DNA of 64,000 bases, from the NCBI GenBank assembly GCA_036426205.1, contig CM071568.1, positions 39,358,066 through 39,422,065 on the forward strand, read 5' to 3'. Below the pieces are notes generated by a model, which saw only the letters and a program-made list of their open reading frames with translations, did no database searches and had not been told where the DNA came from. The position numbers were made by a program, and so were the translations under genes. The stretch comes from Ascaphus truei. Taxonomy: Eukaryota > Chordata > Amphibia > Anura > Ascaphidae. Of the stretch, positions 9,036-20,396 are shown piece after piece; the stretch's first letter is position 1; the number at the start of each line of letters is the position of its first letter.

Positions 9036-11360
9036 TGTGTTTTACAGAATAGTTGGACATTTTAATACTGGCATGTTTGTCTTTTTGTTTTTGTATATCT
9101 CATTGTTTGCATCAGTAAATGTCCTTTTTTGCATTTAATAGGCCGTTATACTTGTTCTTTATTCCTTTTCCCCCATTTGCGTTTTCCCTGTTTGGAGATA
9201 GTACTGAACTATTTTGAGATCCCAGCTGTATTGATATTTGACCAACCGTCAAATTAATGATCACTCCTTCTGAAGGTATAGTGGGTGGAAGTAGGTGGTG
9301 TACAGTCATAGTACTTCATAATGATGATATGGAAGAACATTTTTAAATACAGTAATATAGTGAACTACTAGATAAACTATTCTACAGATGTAACAGGCAT
9401 TATTACCCCCCATTAAAGTGGACAACACAGGCAATAATGCAGTAAATACTGCATGCGTTAAAGAGAACTAACTAATTACCATAGTTTTCAATAGCACTCT
9501 GTAAATATTGCGGTAACAATGCATTGCATTAATGGGAGCAATAACACCTGCTACATCTGTACTTAAGGATTAAATATGTTTTCTCCCGCAATGCCATGTG
9601 AAATTATTTCCTAAGATTAGAGATGCAGCTATGGGGAAGGTTTTTCATGGAAAAGTCGGAGAGATCAGTCATAAGAACCCATCTTCATGAGAAAAAGCTA
9701 CATTGACAACATTGTATTAGTGCAGTTAGGCTCAGAGGAAATTATGCATGAATAGTTTTTTCAATTACAGGAGTGACAGTTCCCTAAATAGTACACTACC
9801 TGGAATTTATAAGTTTTAGATCTTATTTTGTGCCGCACAATTGGTACTTTTGTAAGCTCCCTCTAAGAATATAATTTTAATAACAGATTCTTGACATGCA
9901 CAACACAATACAGGCAATGTCTTAGAGACAGTTTGCAAGACTGAGGCACCATTGTAGCAATATTAATATATTTCCTGGAAGACATTATTAGAACTTTTTC
10001 ATAAGATTAAAAGATTCTGTAAAAAATAAATAGATTACGCTCCTGTGGAATGTAAATGAAAAGAAGCCCTAGCTTTTCAATGTCACGTACAATAGTTAAA
10101 AATATGCTGCTGTAATTGGGACAGTGGGAATAATCAGTATCTTTTAATAAAAAAATGAATACTGATTATTATTTAAAGTATTATCTATGCACATACTGTG
10201 TATTGATTGACTAAGCTCTAGTGAGAATAGCACTAAAGGGCTGTATATGTATCCAATCAAAAGTGGTGCAATTCTGGGGCATAATCATTGTTTTCAACAA
10301 ATGTCAATGTTTTTTTTCCCTTGCTACAGCTGGTGCAAATGTTTAACCCACTATTGCCCCACTTTTGCATTGATGCACATTGAAGACTGTTTTATGTTTA
10401 TAAACATTGTAGGATAATATCCTGTGGGCACAATAAAAGGGCAAATTAGGTCCCAAACTCTGCCAGTGGAGTTTAAAGAGAGGCATGAGGGCTGGAGACT
10501 GTAGTTTTTTTTTGTTTTTGTTCATCACATTGACTGTAATTTGTAAAAATGCAAACTGAATGAGAGTGCTAAAGATTGATTGTATGAGGAAGAGATTGTG
10601 TCAGTCTGTGTGATTGTGAGCGTCCCAGTCTGCAACAGTGAGATTAGTATGAGTGATAGAGTGAGATAGAGACACAATGTTAGATTCTCTGTGTATCATT
10701 GAGTTCGAGATAATACTAATCATTAGTTCTAAGCAGGAATCCACAATAATATTTTAAATTAAATTAACCCCTTGGCTGCCAGAGGGGCGTTCAACGCACT
10801 GTGTCAAGCTTTGCAAGAAATAACCAAGCATTGAAAGTCCATCTGGATCGCAAATTCCAACACAGAACAAGATGGCATCGGGTGACATGGTCCTTATATT
10901 CTGCAATTTTCTGCTAAATGCTGTTGAAAACATCGCTAATTTTTATTGTAATCTGGCAAACATTTGCCCTCATATCTATTTTTGTGCATTCCCAAACAAT
11001 GTGAACTTTTGCGAAAAGTTAACGGAAACGGAAAATCTAAACAAGCACCAAACAAAAATAAGTAAGCAAATTTGATGACATTCGCACAAATCTAGGACAT
11101 GATAATAGTGCCGATATCACCATGGGAGATTACCAGCCATAAAATGCCTAACGAGGGGCTGAGCAGGCCTGCTAGTGAGATACTGAGGTCTGGAGGCTGA
11201 TTGTCTCCTTTTGTCTCTTTAAATACACAATAAATGGTCGGGAGAGACCTTCATTGGCACATGTGTGCGATCTTCTTCATTGTTTCCAGTATATCCCCAC
11301 ATGTATATGTTGGTTATGCTGATATACTTGGCCAGGCCGTCAAGCCTCAGAGTATATAGA
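9036..11360. other. 2.3 kb without recognisable gene or mobile element
   Basis: AT-rich DNA with low GC and no homopolymer-free ORF above about 70 codons. A segment beginning TTAACCCCTTGGCTGCC (about 10767) resembles TTAACCCCTTGACTACC at about 48389, hinting at a dispersed repeat. Otherwise I see nothing. Confidence 0.5.
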
Positions 11361-13098
11361 TGTAGCCAGGTTCCCCTTCTTACCCTGCGACCCCCATCAC
11401 CCCCGTGGCCAGGATCGATGGAGGGTGCTGCTGGAGGCCAGCGGCAGACCCGACGGCCATCCCGGAGGGTGGGGGCCGAGCAGGGAGCGCTCCGGCGCGC
11501 TGGGGATCTCCGGTGGCTCCCGAGCAGGGCGCCGCCATGCCGCGCCGGTTCGCGCATGCGCGACTCTGTCGGGCCGCCGGGGGCTTACCGCAGAAGGTAC
11601 TTCAGAGGTAGGGAGAAGTCGCGCGAGGGCAGGAATAGGAAGGGAAAGGTTGAGGCAGCCCCAGAGAGATCGCGCAGGCACAGGACAGCCGAGAGAAAGC
11701 CCGCGAAGCTGTAGCCCATTAGGGAAGGCTCTAGGAAGGGACTACGAGTCCCATGAGCCTCTGCGCGCCCCACGTGATGCCAGGGAGCCAATAGGGCTTA
11801 GGATCTCCAGGCAGGCAAGTGGATACAATTCGCGTGCGGAGCCCACGCTAGTCAGTCAGTGCCAGGAGCAGCCAGGGAGGGAGGTAGGGTACAGGAGTCA
11901 GGGACTCCCTGTACTAGGCCAGCACCCCCAGGGCCCGAGATAGCTCTGAGTACCCCATTAGAGTTAGTGTTGCTAGGGACAGCCCTAGGTTAGGGACCCT
12001 GTCACTTACGTTAGGCAGTTGGAGCCAGGCAGCTGTGAGGGAAGGAAGGGTGCGGGGAGTGAGTGCAGCTCCTGCACCCAGATAGGTACCCACACCCCAG
12101 GTAGGCCCCAACTCCCCACCAGATTAGTGGGTAATTGAATAGGGACGGCCCAAGATAGGGACGCTGCCCTTAGTGTTAGTGAGCTATCTAGTCTGGGTCA
12201 CGGCTGTCAGTGCCGTGAGGTCTGACAGGCAGGCACAGTGTTGCGCAGCATGTTGGCTGCAGCATCCAGTGGGTCACAGCTTGTTGCTGCTGGCGCTGGG
12301 AGCAGTTAAGTAATAGTCAGGGCTGGGAAGAGTTAGGGGAGTAGGGCAGGTTATTAACCCCTGTAGGCCCCTAGGAGTTTCCCCATAAGTCATCAAGGTT
12401 GCTGTGCTGTAGGGACGGCCTATAGTACAGTATTGTCCGTGTAGTTAGTGAAGTCAGTTAGGGACTCAGCGGGTGCTGCCTCCGTGCATTGAGGTGGGTG
12501 CAGTTCATCGTTGTGGCTGCAGCAGTCCTCCGGGTGGGATCGTCCTGGAGGTGGTTCCGGGGTTCTTCGGTCGCCGGATCCTTTGCGAAGCCAGTTGTAG
12601 ATCCGAGCACGGGAGTGCTCGGGCAGGTACTATTAAGTCAACAAGTGCACCAACGGGCCCTTAGTTTAATAGTGACTGCGCAGTCACCCACGTTCTCTCC
12701 AAGAGTACAGGACACTGGGTGGGATCACCTGGTGTTGGGGAAGCATCCTGCGCGACGCAGTAAGTGTCTCCTCTAGAGAGGGACACAGGTTATTATGGTA
12801 TTGCCGTGATATGTTGTCTTGCATGTTAGTAATGTCACTAGTTATTATACATCACTGTGTATTGGTTATTTGTATGTGTCCTGCGAGGAACCACTTCTCC
12901 TATGGTGGGAGCCATCGCAGATGGAGGTGCTGTATTGAGTAAGGGGTTACCCATCGTATTATAATTGCCCCAGGTTCCCCGTGGCGGAAGCTCAGCCCTC
13001 CTGTGAGCCAACAGGTAACGCACCACACACCTGGTAACACCGTATGTTTCTCCGCACCCACAGTATAATCTGCGATTGGGGGGGGAAAACCCGTTACA
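11361..13098 (+). mobile_element. Solo LTR (Ty3/gypsy-type), 1.74 kb
   Basis: It starts TGTAGCCAGGTTCC at 11361 and ends CCCGTTACA at 13098, flanked by a 4-bp duplication TAGA (11357-11360 and 13099-13102; the base before also fits ATAGA). There is no internal coding region, so this is a recombination-derived solo LTR. The interior is GC-rich, with CGCGCATGCGCG and GTGACTGCGCAGTCAC palindromes. The GATGGAGGTGCTG block at about 12915 lies roughly 180 bp before the end, as in related LTRs. The LTR at 37144, which follows a gypsy integrase and polypurine tract, shares the TGTAGCCAGG start, which assigns the family. Confidence 0.8.
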
Positions 13099-13447
13099 TA
13101 GACAAAGCCCAAAGCTATACTAAGAGGGATGTTATGCAGGTGGACGGCAATGCCAGTGCCAGCTCTTAGAATTTCTTGAAAATGTTCACATGAATAACAG
13201 GACCAATTTCACATTCGTTTTTGAACTTTGGTGAAAATCTTAAATTCATACTGTACATGCATCTTCCACATCATTTGGGTAACTTGAAATGTAAATACAA
13301 CAACAATGTCTTACATTATACTATAACAAAATAGGATGGATTGAGAAGGTGTAAAAGTCTCAAAGAAGTAGGAATTAATTTACTGAAGACAAGACTAATG
13401 TATTAAGATAGACATTAGTCAGAAATTATACAATTAAAACCATAAAC

Positions 13448-13512
13448 TTAATCCCTTACCCTAAAAACCGTAACCCCTTACTCTAAAAGCCCTAACCCCT
13501 AATCCTAACTCT
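13448..13512. repeat. Degenerate CCCTAA-like (telomere-like) repeats
   Basis: About 65 bp contain six drifted units (CCCTTACCCTAAAAACC, CCCTTACTCTAAAAGCCC, CCCTAATCCTAACTC). This is too short and degenerate to call a true interstitial telomere, but it stands out from the AT-rich surroundings. Confidence 0.4.
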
Positions 13513-14898
13513 AAATACCATAATATCTACCTGAGGGACAAAACGTCCACGTCACTTGTCCCTTTCCATCTGCGGGCGTGTTTAACATCAGGGATTACAC
13601 TGTACTGTAGGCCCGTGGGGATGGGGAGGACTTTGGCAGGCGTTTTTACATTTTGATGTATTAAAGCTCCATTATGGTTCTATACGCTTGCTATCCTGAT
13701 AAATGGATATATTTACACCGAAACGATGATATGGGAAACAAGTTTGATTGTCTACTATATCTATGATCTTTTAAGACTGTACAAAAAAATAAATCAGATA
13801 TTATCTTTGCATGATTAATTCACTTACTGTATCTCTATGACCCAGTGAATGCAAAAATAAAAACCTAAACACAAAGCAAATGACAAAAGATGAATGCATT
13901 TTCCCTAATGGCTTTACTCCAATATCTTAAAGTTCTCTTTTGCACCATTAAATAACATTAAATATTTATTAAGATACTGTATAATGACTGACAATTTAAT
14001 TGAAATATTTGTTTTCTTTCAAGCTGTGTTTTAATGCCTGTATGCCCTTTCAAAGGAATCCCAAATCAGCTCGTACGTGTTTAATCAAGTAGTAGAGAGA
14101 TTATGCAGCTTTGTTCTATATTTTTCTTCCCTACTTATCTATGTTTCACTATTTGCCTTGAACTTTGTCTCATACTGTATTCTCATATCCACAGAGTCTC
14201 CCTAACACTAACTAATTGATTCCACTTCTCAGCTTCCATAGAACCCTGACATATGCTGAGGCATTGAAAGACTGATGCTCTGCGATTAGACATGTTCCTT
14301 TTGACCCTTAAACTCAGATTGTCCTTCTAAGTACAAACCGGGAAATTGTACTAAAAAGGGACAGTTACATGTGAAAGTAATAACATCCATCGCTGCAAAT
14401 TCTCTGAAAGTTCATATCCAAAGCTTTAAACTTGCATGTCACTTCTATGATCTATGAATTATCATTAACACAGATACCCAGCAAGCTCAAATATGCAGGC
14501 TTATGACGCCTTTGGCCAAAGGGTTAACTAAATAACCAATTATTATTATTGAAGTATTTTACTTTATATGTTTTGTCAATTGGATGCAGCATTGGGCACC
14601 CCCTGTCTCTTGTTATGAATTATCATTAACTGTAGGTAGACAGTGGCAACAGGGAGAGGGGAGGTTTTAGGAAATACAGGACTGGAATCCTAAAGAAATA
14701 CTTTTAACCACAGCAGGTAGAATTGTACTGCTGTTCACTGGGGTAAAGGTCTGTGGAAATGTTTAAATCATAAGTATAAAGTTGACAACCTGAAAAGAGC
14801 TATTGAAAAGTGTTCTATGTTTCCTTTAAGATTTCTCATAAAACTCACAGATCAATATTCAAATAATCTCATATATATATACAGTATTATGTATATAT

Positions 14899-15022
14899 AA
14901 ACACACACACACACACACACACACACACCACACCAACACACACCAACACACACAACACACACCCACACACACCCACACGAACACCCCACATCACACCACA
15001 CAACACACCACACACAACACGA
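14899..15022. repeat. (CA)n microsatellite, compound
   Basis: A pure CACA tract followed by CACACCAACACA-type variants, preceded by TATATA. It generates a Cys/Val-rich spurious ORF on the minus strand. Confidence 0.9.
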
Positions 15023-16975
15023 CACATAAAGTGACCAGTGCACAAATATGAAAAAAATTAGGTGATATACAGGAATATAATTGTGAAAATTAATAGGGCA
15101 AACACTTATCTAAGGGGGGAAAAGGAACTAGAACTAAGTGAACAAATACTGTAGCAGGTGTAGGAAAAATAGCTACGGAAAAGCTGTTCATCAAGGATAT
15201 ACAGTAACTACTTCCTAAGTAACAAATGTAAAAAAACAGTAGATAAGCACACAATCCTAATTGCAAAAGTATAACAATTTAATAATATACAGACACAGAT
15301 TAACCTCATATAGTAAAAGAGAAAATAAACAGTACAAGGACAAATTGAAAATAAAAATGTATGCAAAATACAATAAAAAACGATATAAAATGGACAAGGA
15401 TAATGAAACCTGTAGAATTAAAGTGGAATATTGTAAATGGATATAATATCCGGGAGTAAGAGTCACGCAACGTCCAGAAGAAGGAGCATAGAGTAATGGC
15501 CCAGCTAGTGCTTAACCAAGGAGAAATCCAGCCACTGGAGTGAGAGAGGGATCCTGATCCTCACAGACCCAAATATCGCTGATCCGGATACACGCTAGCC
15601 AGCGTGCCTGCAACAGAAAAAAACGTGCAGCATATATATACACACACACACCCACATATAACTTTTTTGCTTCAGTTGTGCTCAGTGAAGCTTTGGTTCT
15701 GTCTCCAACATACTCATGCAAAGATGATAAGATAATAAACTGTGTAATATGGATTAAGTTGTACAGTATATCTAAAAAAAAAAAAAAAAGATCCAGGCAA
15801 AATGTATTGTATTGAATTTGATCTCGTTCATTAGATCTTCCTTTTTATCAAAAGTTCAGTTTCAAACAACAAAAGGGCTGCTTCATTGCACCAGAGCAAA
15901 AACTGATTTACTGCTTAGCACCAACAATTCTTTAGTTGAATCTATACTCCTGAGAAGGCTGTGAAAAATTCAGTTTCAGCACTATTGCATGGATTAGGCT
16001 CTATTAACTTTCATCTTATAGACTAAGGGTGTACTGTAGTATTCCCGTCTCCACTGGAGATCTGAAAACCTGCAGAAATCTGCTTCACTGCATTTTTTTA
16101 TTGAACTTTTCAAAAATTTGAAAAACCTGCAAAAAAAATGGATTTAAACTGTGGCGCCAAAAAAACCCCAAAAAACAGAAAATGCACAAATTGTTAACAA
16201 ATTGCAATTGGGTGTTTTTTAAGTGGCAAAATAGCAGCCCCACCACTTTAAAAAACAATATTTTTACAACTTTGTTTCAATATTGAAAGTGAAAGTAAAC
16301 GAAAATGCAAAGCCCAGCGACTTTCCCGCATTAACCGCATTTGCCACAAACTTTTGTATCGAATCAAACAAATTTTTTTTTAAATCGAAATCAAAATAGG
16401 GGATAATCGGCAAGTTCGACTAACATGAGGACAAGGGCTAGGTTGGGTGACACTCACTGTACTGCATGTTACATGCTGACAAGGGCTAGAAAACCTTAGT
16501 ACTTTATGTACAAGACTACTGTAAGTGTATTACATTTACTGCTAAAGAGTAAAAACGTCTTAAAGCAATGAAACCAGTGAACAATTTATAAAACAAAACT
16601 TATTTTTTATTATATGAAAAACAATCCCAGTACATTTGTAGTTGATTATTGTGAAATTAATTAAAAAAGTGTTCGTCCCCATACCTGTGGGTGTTCCAGG
16701 GAAGACGCCTTTAACAGCTCGGACAAGAACCGGGGTGGGTCATCCACCACCTGCACCTGCTTTCCACCTCTATTAGTGTAGCTGTAGGGCCTTCAGTCTG
16801 GGCTCCGAGGGCTAGCAACGGCACTACTGGCCATAGATAATAAGTCCCGCACTGCTAGCAGCGAGCCGTATTACTCGGCTCACCTCCGAGTGCTCTGCAC
16901 TGCGAGCACAGGCACTTCAGGAACTCTTGGCCTGCCATCTCCACCACCAGGAAGCCTCCGGGAGTTGATATGTGG

Positions 16976-17558
16976 TTAGCGACACTCAGCTATTCTGTAT
17001 TTGGTTAAGGCATATTTGAGCATCAGCACTTTTAGAATGGCTCTGTCTTGTTCACCTGCTCCGAGGAACTGAAGGTAGTATCTGACCAGTGGAATATCAA
17101 TATACCCCAGGCAAGGCAAAACTCTTTCTGTGGTATACTTCACATGTTCACAGTCCATTGCAAGCATGTGGTTCCAAGATCTGGCTACGGCTAGTAGTAT
17201 CTGGGCTTCTTCCAACAGAGGGGTCTAGGCACCATGTACGTCAGGCACACCTCCTAATATATTCCCTAACAGTACCGGTGCCACCTCCTCTTGGCTGCCA
17301 GCATCGTGGACCCTCTCCAGAGGCCCCTGGGACTAAGCTAACCAGAGCACCCCCTTTAGGCATCCCAACTACTCGCCTAAGAGTGACTTAGAACAGCTAT
17401 AGCCTTTGTGCCTCCAGACCATTCACCCGATAGGGCTGTCTAAAGCATAGCTCCGTGATTGGGGAAAGGAGTTCCCCCGGACACTACACCTAGCCTCCCT
17501 CCTTTCTTCAGCACTTGCTCTGGAAGCCTGTCCTGATGATCTCAGAAGCGTCTCCAAA
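16976..17558 (-). pseudogene. 5' internal region and gag-like ORF start of an LTR element
   Basis: Directly after the minus-strand LTR (17559-18270) comes TTTGGAGACGCTTCTGAG, a candidate primer-binding region. An open frame then reads MEEAQILLAVARSWNH..GYIDIPLV..LMLKYALTKYRIAE to about 16976. A second copy of the same leader and ORF start lies on the plus strand at 24581-25130 after the same LTR end, so it is a repeat family. The translated segment is helix-rich and sits where gag begins. I recognise no domain. The mirror-strand reading frames of similar length in both copies lack support. Confidence 0.5.
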
Positions 17559-18270
17559 TGTAACGGGATTTCGCCATTACACGATGTGGTGTGGTGCATA
17601 CCTGCTGGATTACATTAGATCTGAGTCTCCTACAGTATTGTGGAGGAGAACAGGACAGGCTTCTGTGGTAGTAACTGATTCTTTCTCACGGTGACAGCCC
17701 CTCCATCTCTTGCGGCCCCAGGGATGTGGTGACAATCCCTGCAGGATAATTTACTTCCCCTCCCCCTGATAGATTGTAGTTTCAGGCAGGAAGATATCTT
17801 TAAACAGGATCACTTTATTTGGAAACACTGCAGATGATCAGCATACACAGCCTCAGACAGTTCTTGGGGCTTCACCCTCAGGATGTACCCTGGACCTCCA
17901 CTCCAGGCCAAGGGACCCTGAAGTAGTCCTGGCTCTTTCTTTACTCCCTGATGGAGTGCAGGGTATAGTCTCCCATCCACTCCCTTTGGGGGAGGGAATA
18001 CAGATTGGAAGAGCCCTGTACAATTGTTATGGGTAGACCAGCCTCTCTCAAGCAGGTAGAAGCACTGACTGAATTTAGCAGTGCAGCTCCTTAAGTACAA
18101 GGGAAGTAGGTACCAGGTCTGAGTCTCTGATTGGACACACACAGGCCTAGTCACACCGCCTCCCCTGTCAATAAAGAAGCAACTTTGAGTAGGAAAACCC
18201 ATGATAACACCTTGCAGCCTGTTATTACCAGGGCTTTCTTCCCACGGACTCTTCAGTCTGTGTTTATACA
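17559..18270 (-). mobile_element. 5' LTR of a minus-strand LTR element
   Basis: On the minus strand it runs from TGTATAAACACAGACTG at 18270 to ATCCCGTTACA at 17559. A polyadenylation-like AATAAAGTGATCC lies near 17805-17820. The last part (CCAGCAGGTATGCACCACAC) also occurs near the ends of the LTRs at 24580 and 31928. The internal primer-binding-like sequence follows without a gap. It lies head to head with the plus-strand LTR at 18352, separated by an AT microsatellite. Confidence 0.65.
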
Positions 18271-18294
18271 TATTATATGTAGTAGATAATAGTA

Positions 18295-18309
18295 GTAGAT
18301 AATATATTG

Positions 18310-18340
<31 letters not shown>

Positions 18341-18351
18341 ATATATATATA
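18295..18351. repeat. (TA)n microsatellite
   Basis: About 55 bp of TATATA with two ACATA interruptions, between two divergent LTRs. It supplies the TATA target for the LTR at 18352. Confidence 0.9.
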
Positions 18352-19167
18352 TGTAGCCATGTTTAAAAATGGTATACGGTTCTTCTCATGCTGGCAGTAA
18401 AACCTGGTAAGTATACAGGATTGCCAGCATCAATCATGGAGGTTTGCCCTCACACCCTGGTGAGGTGTCATATGTACTCAAGGGGAGTGGTAACATGCTC
18501 TGAGTCCATTGTTAGTGACATAAGAGGTGTGGCTATTTCCTAAGTCTATATAAGACACAGCACTGTCTAAAGTTAGTGGTTCTATAGTGGGACTTCAAGA
18601 GTGTGGTTCCATAGTAAGCAGTTTAAGGTTAATCAAGGTCTGCAGCAGTAAGGCTGGAAGGCACAGAGAGAGTGTCTACACTGTGTCCAGGGACCTGGCA
18701 CAGGTGGTGATCTCCCTGAAGGGAGAGGTGATCCAACTGCGTTGGGAGGGCAGAATCTTCTAAAAGTCAGTGCTGTGGAAGAATGAGCGGCTAAGCTGAC
18801 CACTGCGAGGGGCAGTCTGCCTGAACATGCAATAAAGATGCCCTTATTCACCAAAACCCTCATGTGTGAGTGTGGAGTTACTCACCAGAGGAAGGCACCA
18901 AGAAGGAGTTCCTCATCAGATCCATCTCCCTGCGGACGCAGAGATCCTGATGAGGTGGAGGCGCTGCACTGGATGTAGGTAGGACTCAAAGCACACTACC
19001 TCAGCATCTGTCTTGCTGATATCCCCACTGACATCATGCGGGAGACTCAGGAGTCCTGTAGCCAACAGGTGCACCACCAGACACATTCATGTAATACAGA
19101 CCGGTTAGACCACAGGGGCCAATCTGAGATTGGGTGGGTCAGGAGGGTCCAGAAAAACCGTTACACA
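18352..19167 (+). mobile_element. Solo LTR inserted at TATA, 816 bp
   Basis: It starts TGTAGCCATG after a TATA tract and ends CCGTTACACA followed by TATA (19168-19171). Promoter-like TCTATATAAGACACAGCAC lies at about 18545. AATAAAGATGCCC at 18831 is a probable polyadenylation signal. The GGAGGCGCTGCAC motif at about 18958 lies some 200 bp before the end, and AGCCAACAGGTGCACCACC follows, as in the sister LTRs. No internal region is present. The AT-rich left flank makes the exact left boundary ambiguous by a few bases. Confidence 0.7.
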
Positions 19168-19589
19168 TATAATGCTCCAGACCAGCAAACTGCTAAATCT
19201 TTGGCTTTTATAGAGGTGGTCAGTCTTGCTGATGATCAATTAATCAAGGGCATTTGATTAGCAGCACCTGTCTGCTACTTAGCATCTTAATTCCTATGGA
19301 AGCAGTAAGGGTGTACTTAGTTTTTCACACATGGCTTCCCCATTTAGGCTTTATTTTTGTTAAATAAATCATGACACGGTGTAATATGTCATGTGTTGTT
19401 GTTCATCTGAGGTTGTATAAACCTAATTTTAATACCTGCTAAGGAAAAGATGATTGTTATTATGATATGTAAAACCATAGAATTCAAAGAGGGTGTTATG
19501 GTGGGTAAAAAAAGTGACAAAAACCCTCCACAGTAAAACATATAGCAAATGGAAATATTACTGTATGCTCATTTGCATATCTTAGACTG
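19168..19589. other. Intergenic, no feature recognised
   Basis: Mixed AT-rich sequence between the LTR and the fold-back repeat; a 73-codon ORF begins inside the LTR tail and has no motif. Confidence 0.5.
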
Positions 19590-19988
19590 GTCTGCAACCC
19601 TGCCTTTTACCATTATCACCCAGCACAAAGTGCTTCACTGCAGCAATGGATTCTGGGAAATTACATGAAATGAGCATACACTAAGTGTGGTGAAACCTAT
19701 CCTAAGCTTCATTTTGCAAAGCCAGTATAACAACCCCAACCTGATGAGACCCATTAAGGTCAAAACGGCTGTCTGTGGGTGGGTTTACTGGCTATGCATC
19801 TTAACCCAGGCTGTGCTCAAAGCTGTGAAATGCAGCAAGCAAAAGCTTACAAGGAACCATGTTATATGGTTTTGAAGAAAAAGGTGGCACTTTGTGCTCA
19901 TTTGCATGTAATTTCCCAGAATCCCGTGCTGCAGTGGAAGCACTGTGTGCTGGGTGATAATGGTGAAAGGCAGGGTTGCAGATCTGTC
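19590..19988. repeat. Fold-back repeat, about 90-bp arms
   Basis: The left arm (19590-19674) and right arm (19896-19988) are imperfect reverse complements. They share TCTGCAACCCTGCCTTT, CATTATCACCCAGCAC, CACTGCAGCA..GGATTCTGGGAAAT and their complements. The loop of about 220 bp contains the hammerhead-like motif at 19721-19792. A single related arm lies at 26172-26300, showing that the family is dispersed. No ORF is supported. Confidence 0.8.
19721..19792 (+). ncRNA. Hammerhead-ribozyme-like motif
   Basis: The order of parts matches a type I hammerhead. Outer stem GCCAGTA (19721-19727) pairs perfectly with TACTGGC (19786-19792). CTGATGA begins at 19741. Stem II is GACC..GGTC, closed by a six-base CATTAA loop. 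Then come AAAAC in place of the canonical GAAAC, a short GGCT loop, and the GTC cleavage triplet at 19771-19773. The G-to-A change at the position after stem II should impair or abolish catalysis. Self-cleaving hammerheads occur in amphibian repeats and Penelope-like elements. That this copy descends from one is inference. Confidence 0.6.
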
Positions 19989-20396
19989 TAACACATGTAC
20001 GAAGTGCGTGAATATGGGTAGTCGATACACTATGTTTTGGGTCATTATCCTGGAATACCCGATGACCAGATGGGAACTGAGCGTGAATATGGTCAGCTAC
20101 GGAGTCTATAATGTCTTCTTGAAATTATTTTTTATCCATGATTCCTGTACAGAAGAATGGATATAATGTCATACAGTACATTATTACGACACATAAAATT
20201 TAATTACCAAAAATGATAACCTGAGAATTACCGTCAAATATTATTATGTACACTGGTCCGAGTCTAGAGATAGCACCCCACACATGGAGCTTGAGTGGGA
20301 GCTTGGGATGTTTCTTCAGGGATAGACGTTTTTTTTTTTAAAAGGCAAAAGTGGCAAATCTTTCTAGAGCAACTGACGTCTAATCTAAAAATATTA

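Larger units (their letters stand above)
13099..16975. other. 3.9 kb without recognisable gene
   Basis: AT-rich DNA with a few simple repeats. I find no coherent ORF, LTR end or TIR pair. The short ORFs at 14852-15043 and 15257-15446 reflect CA repeats and A-rich sequence. Confidence 0.5.

Noticed and set aside
8490..9065. CpG-island promoter with first exon
   Set aside because: The GC-rich segment matches internal LTR blocks found at 11361 and 37144; the ORFs are overlapping and unsupported.
17089..17391. Paired 100-codon ORFs at 17089-17391 (+) and 24794-25096 (-) as a conserved gene
   Set aside because: They are antisense to the leader and gag-like start of two copies of one LTR family. 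Similarity reflects repeat identity, and the sense frame fits the LTR context better.
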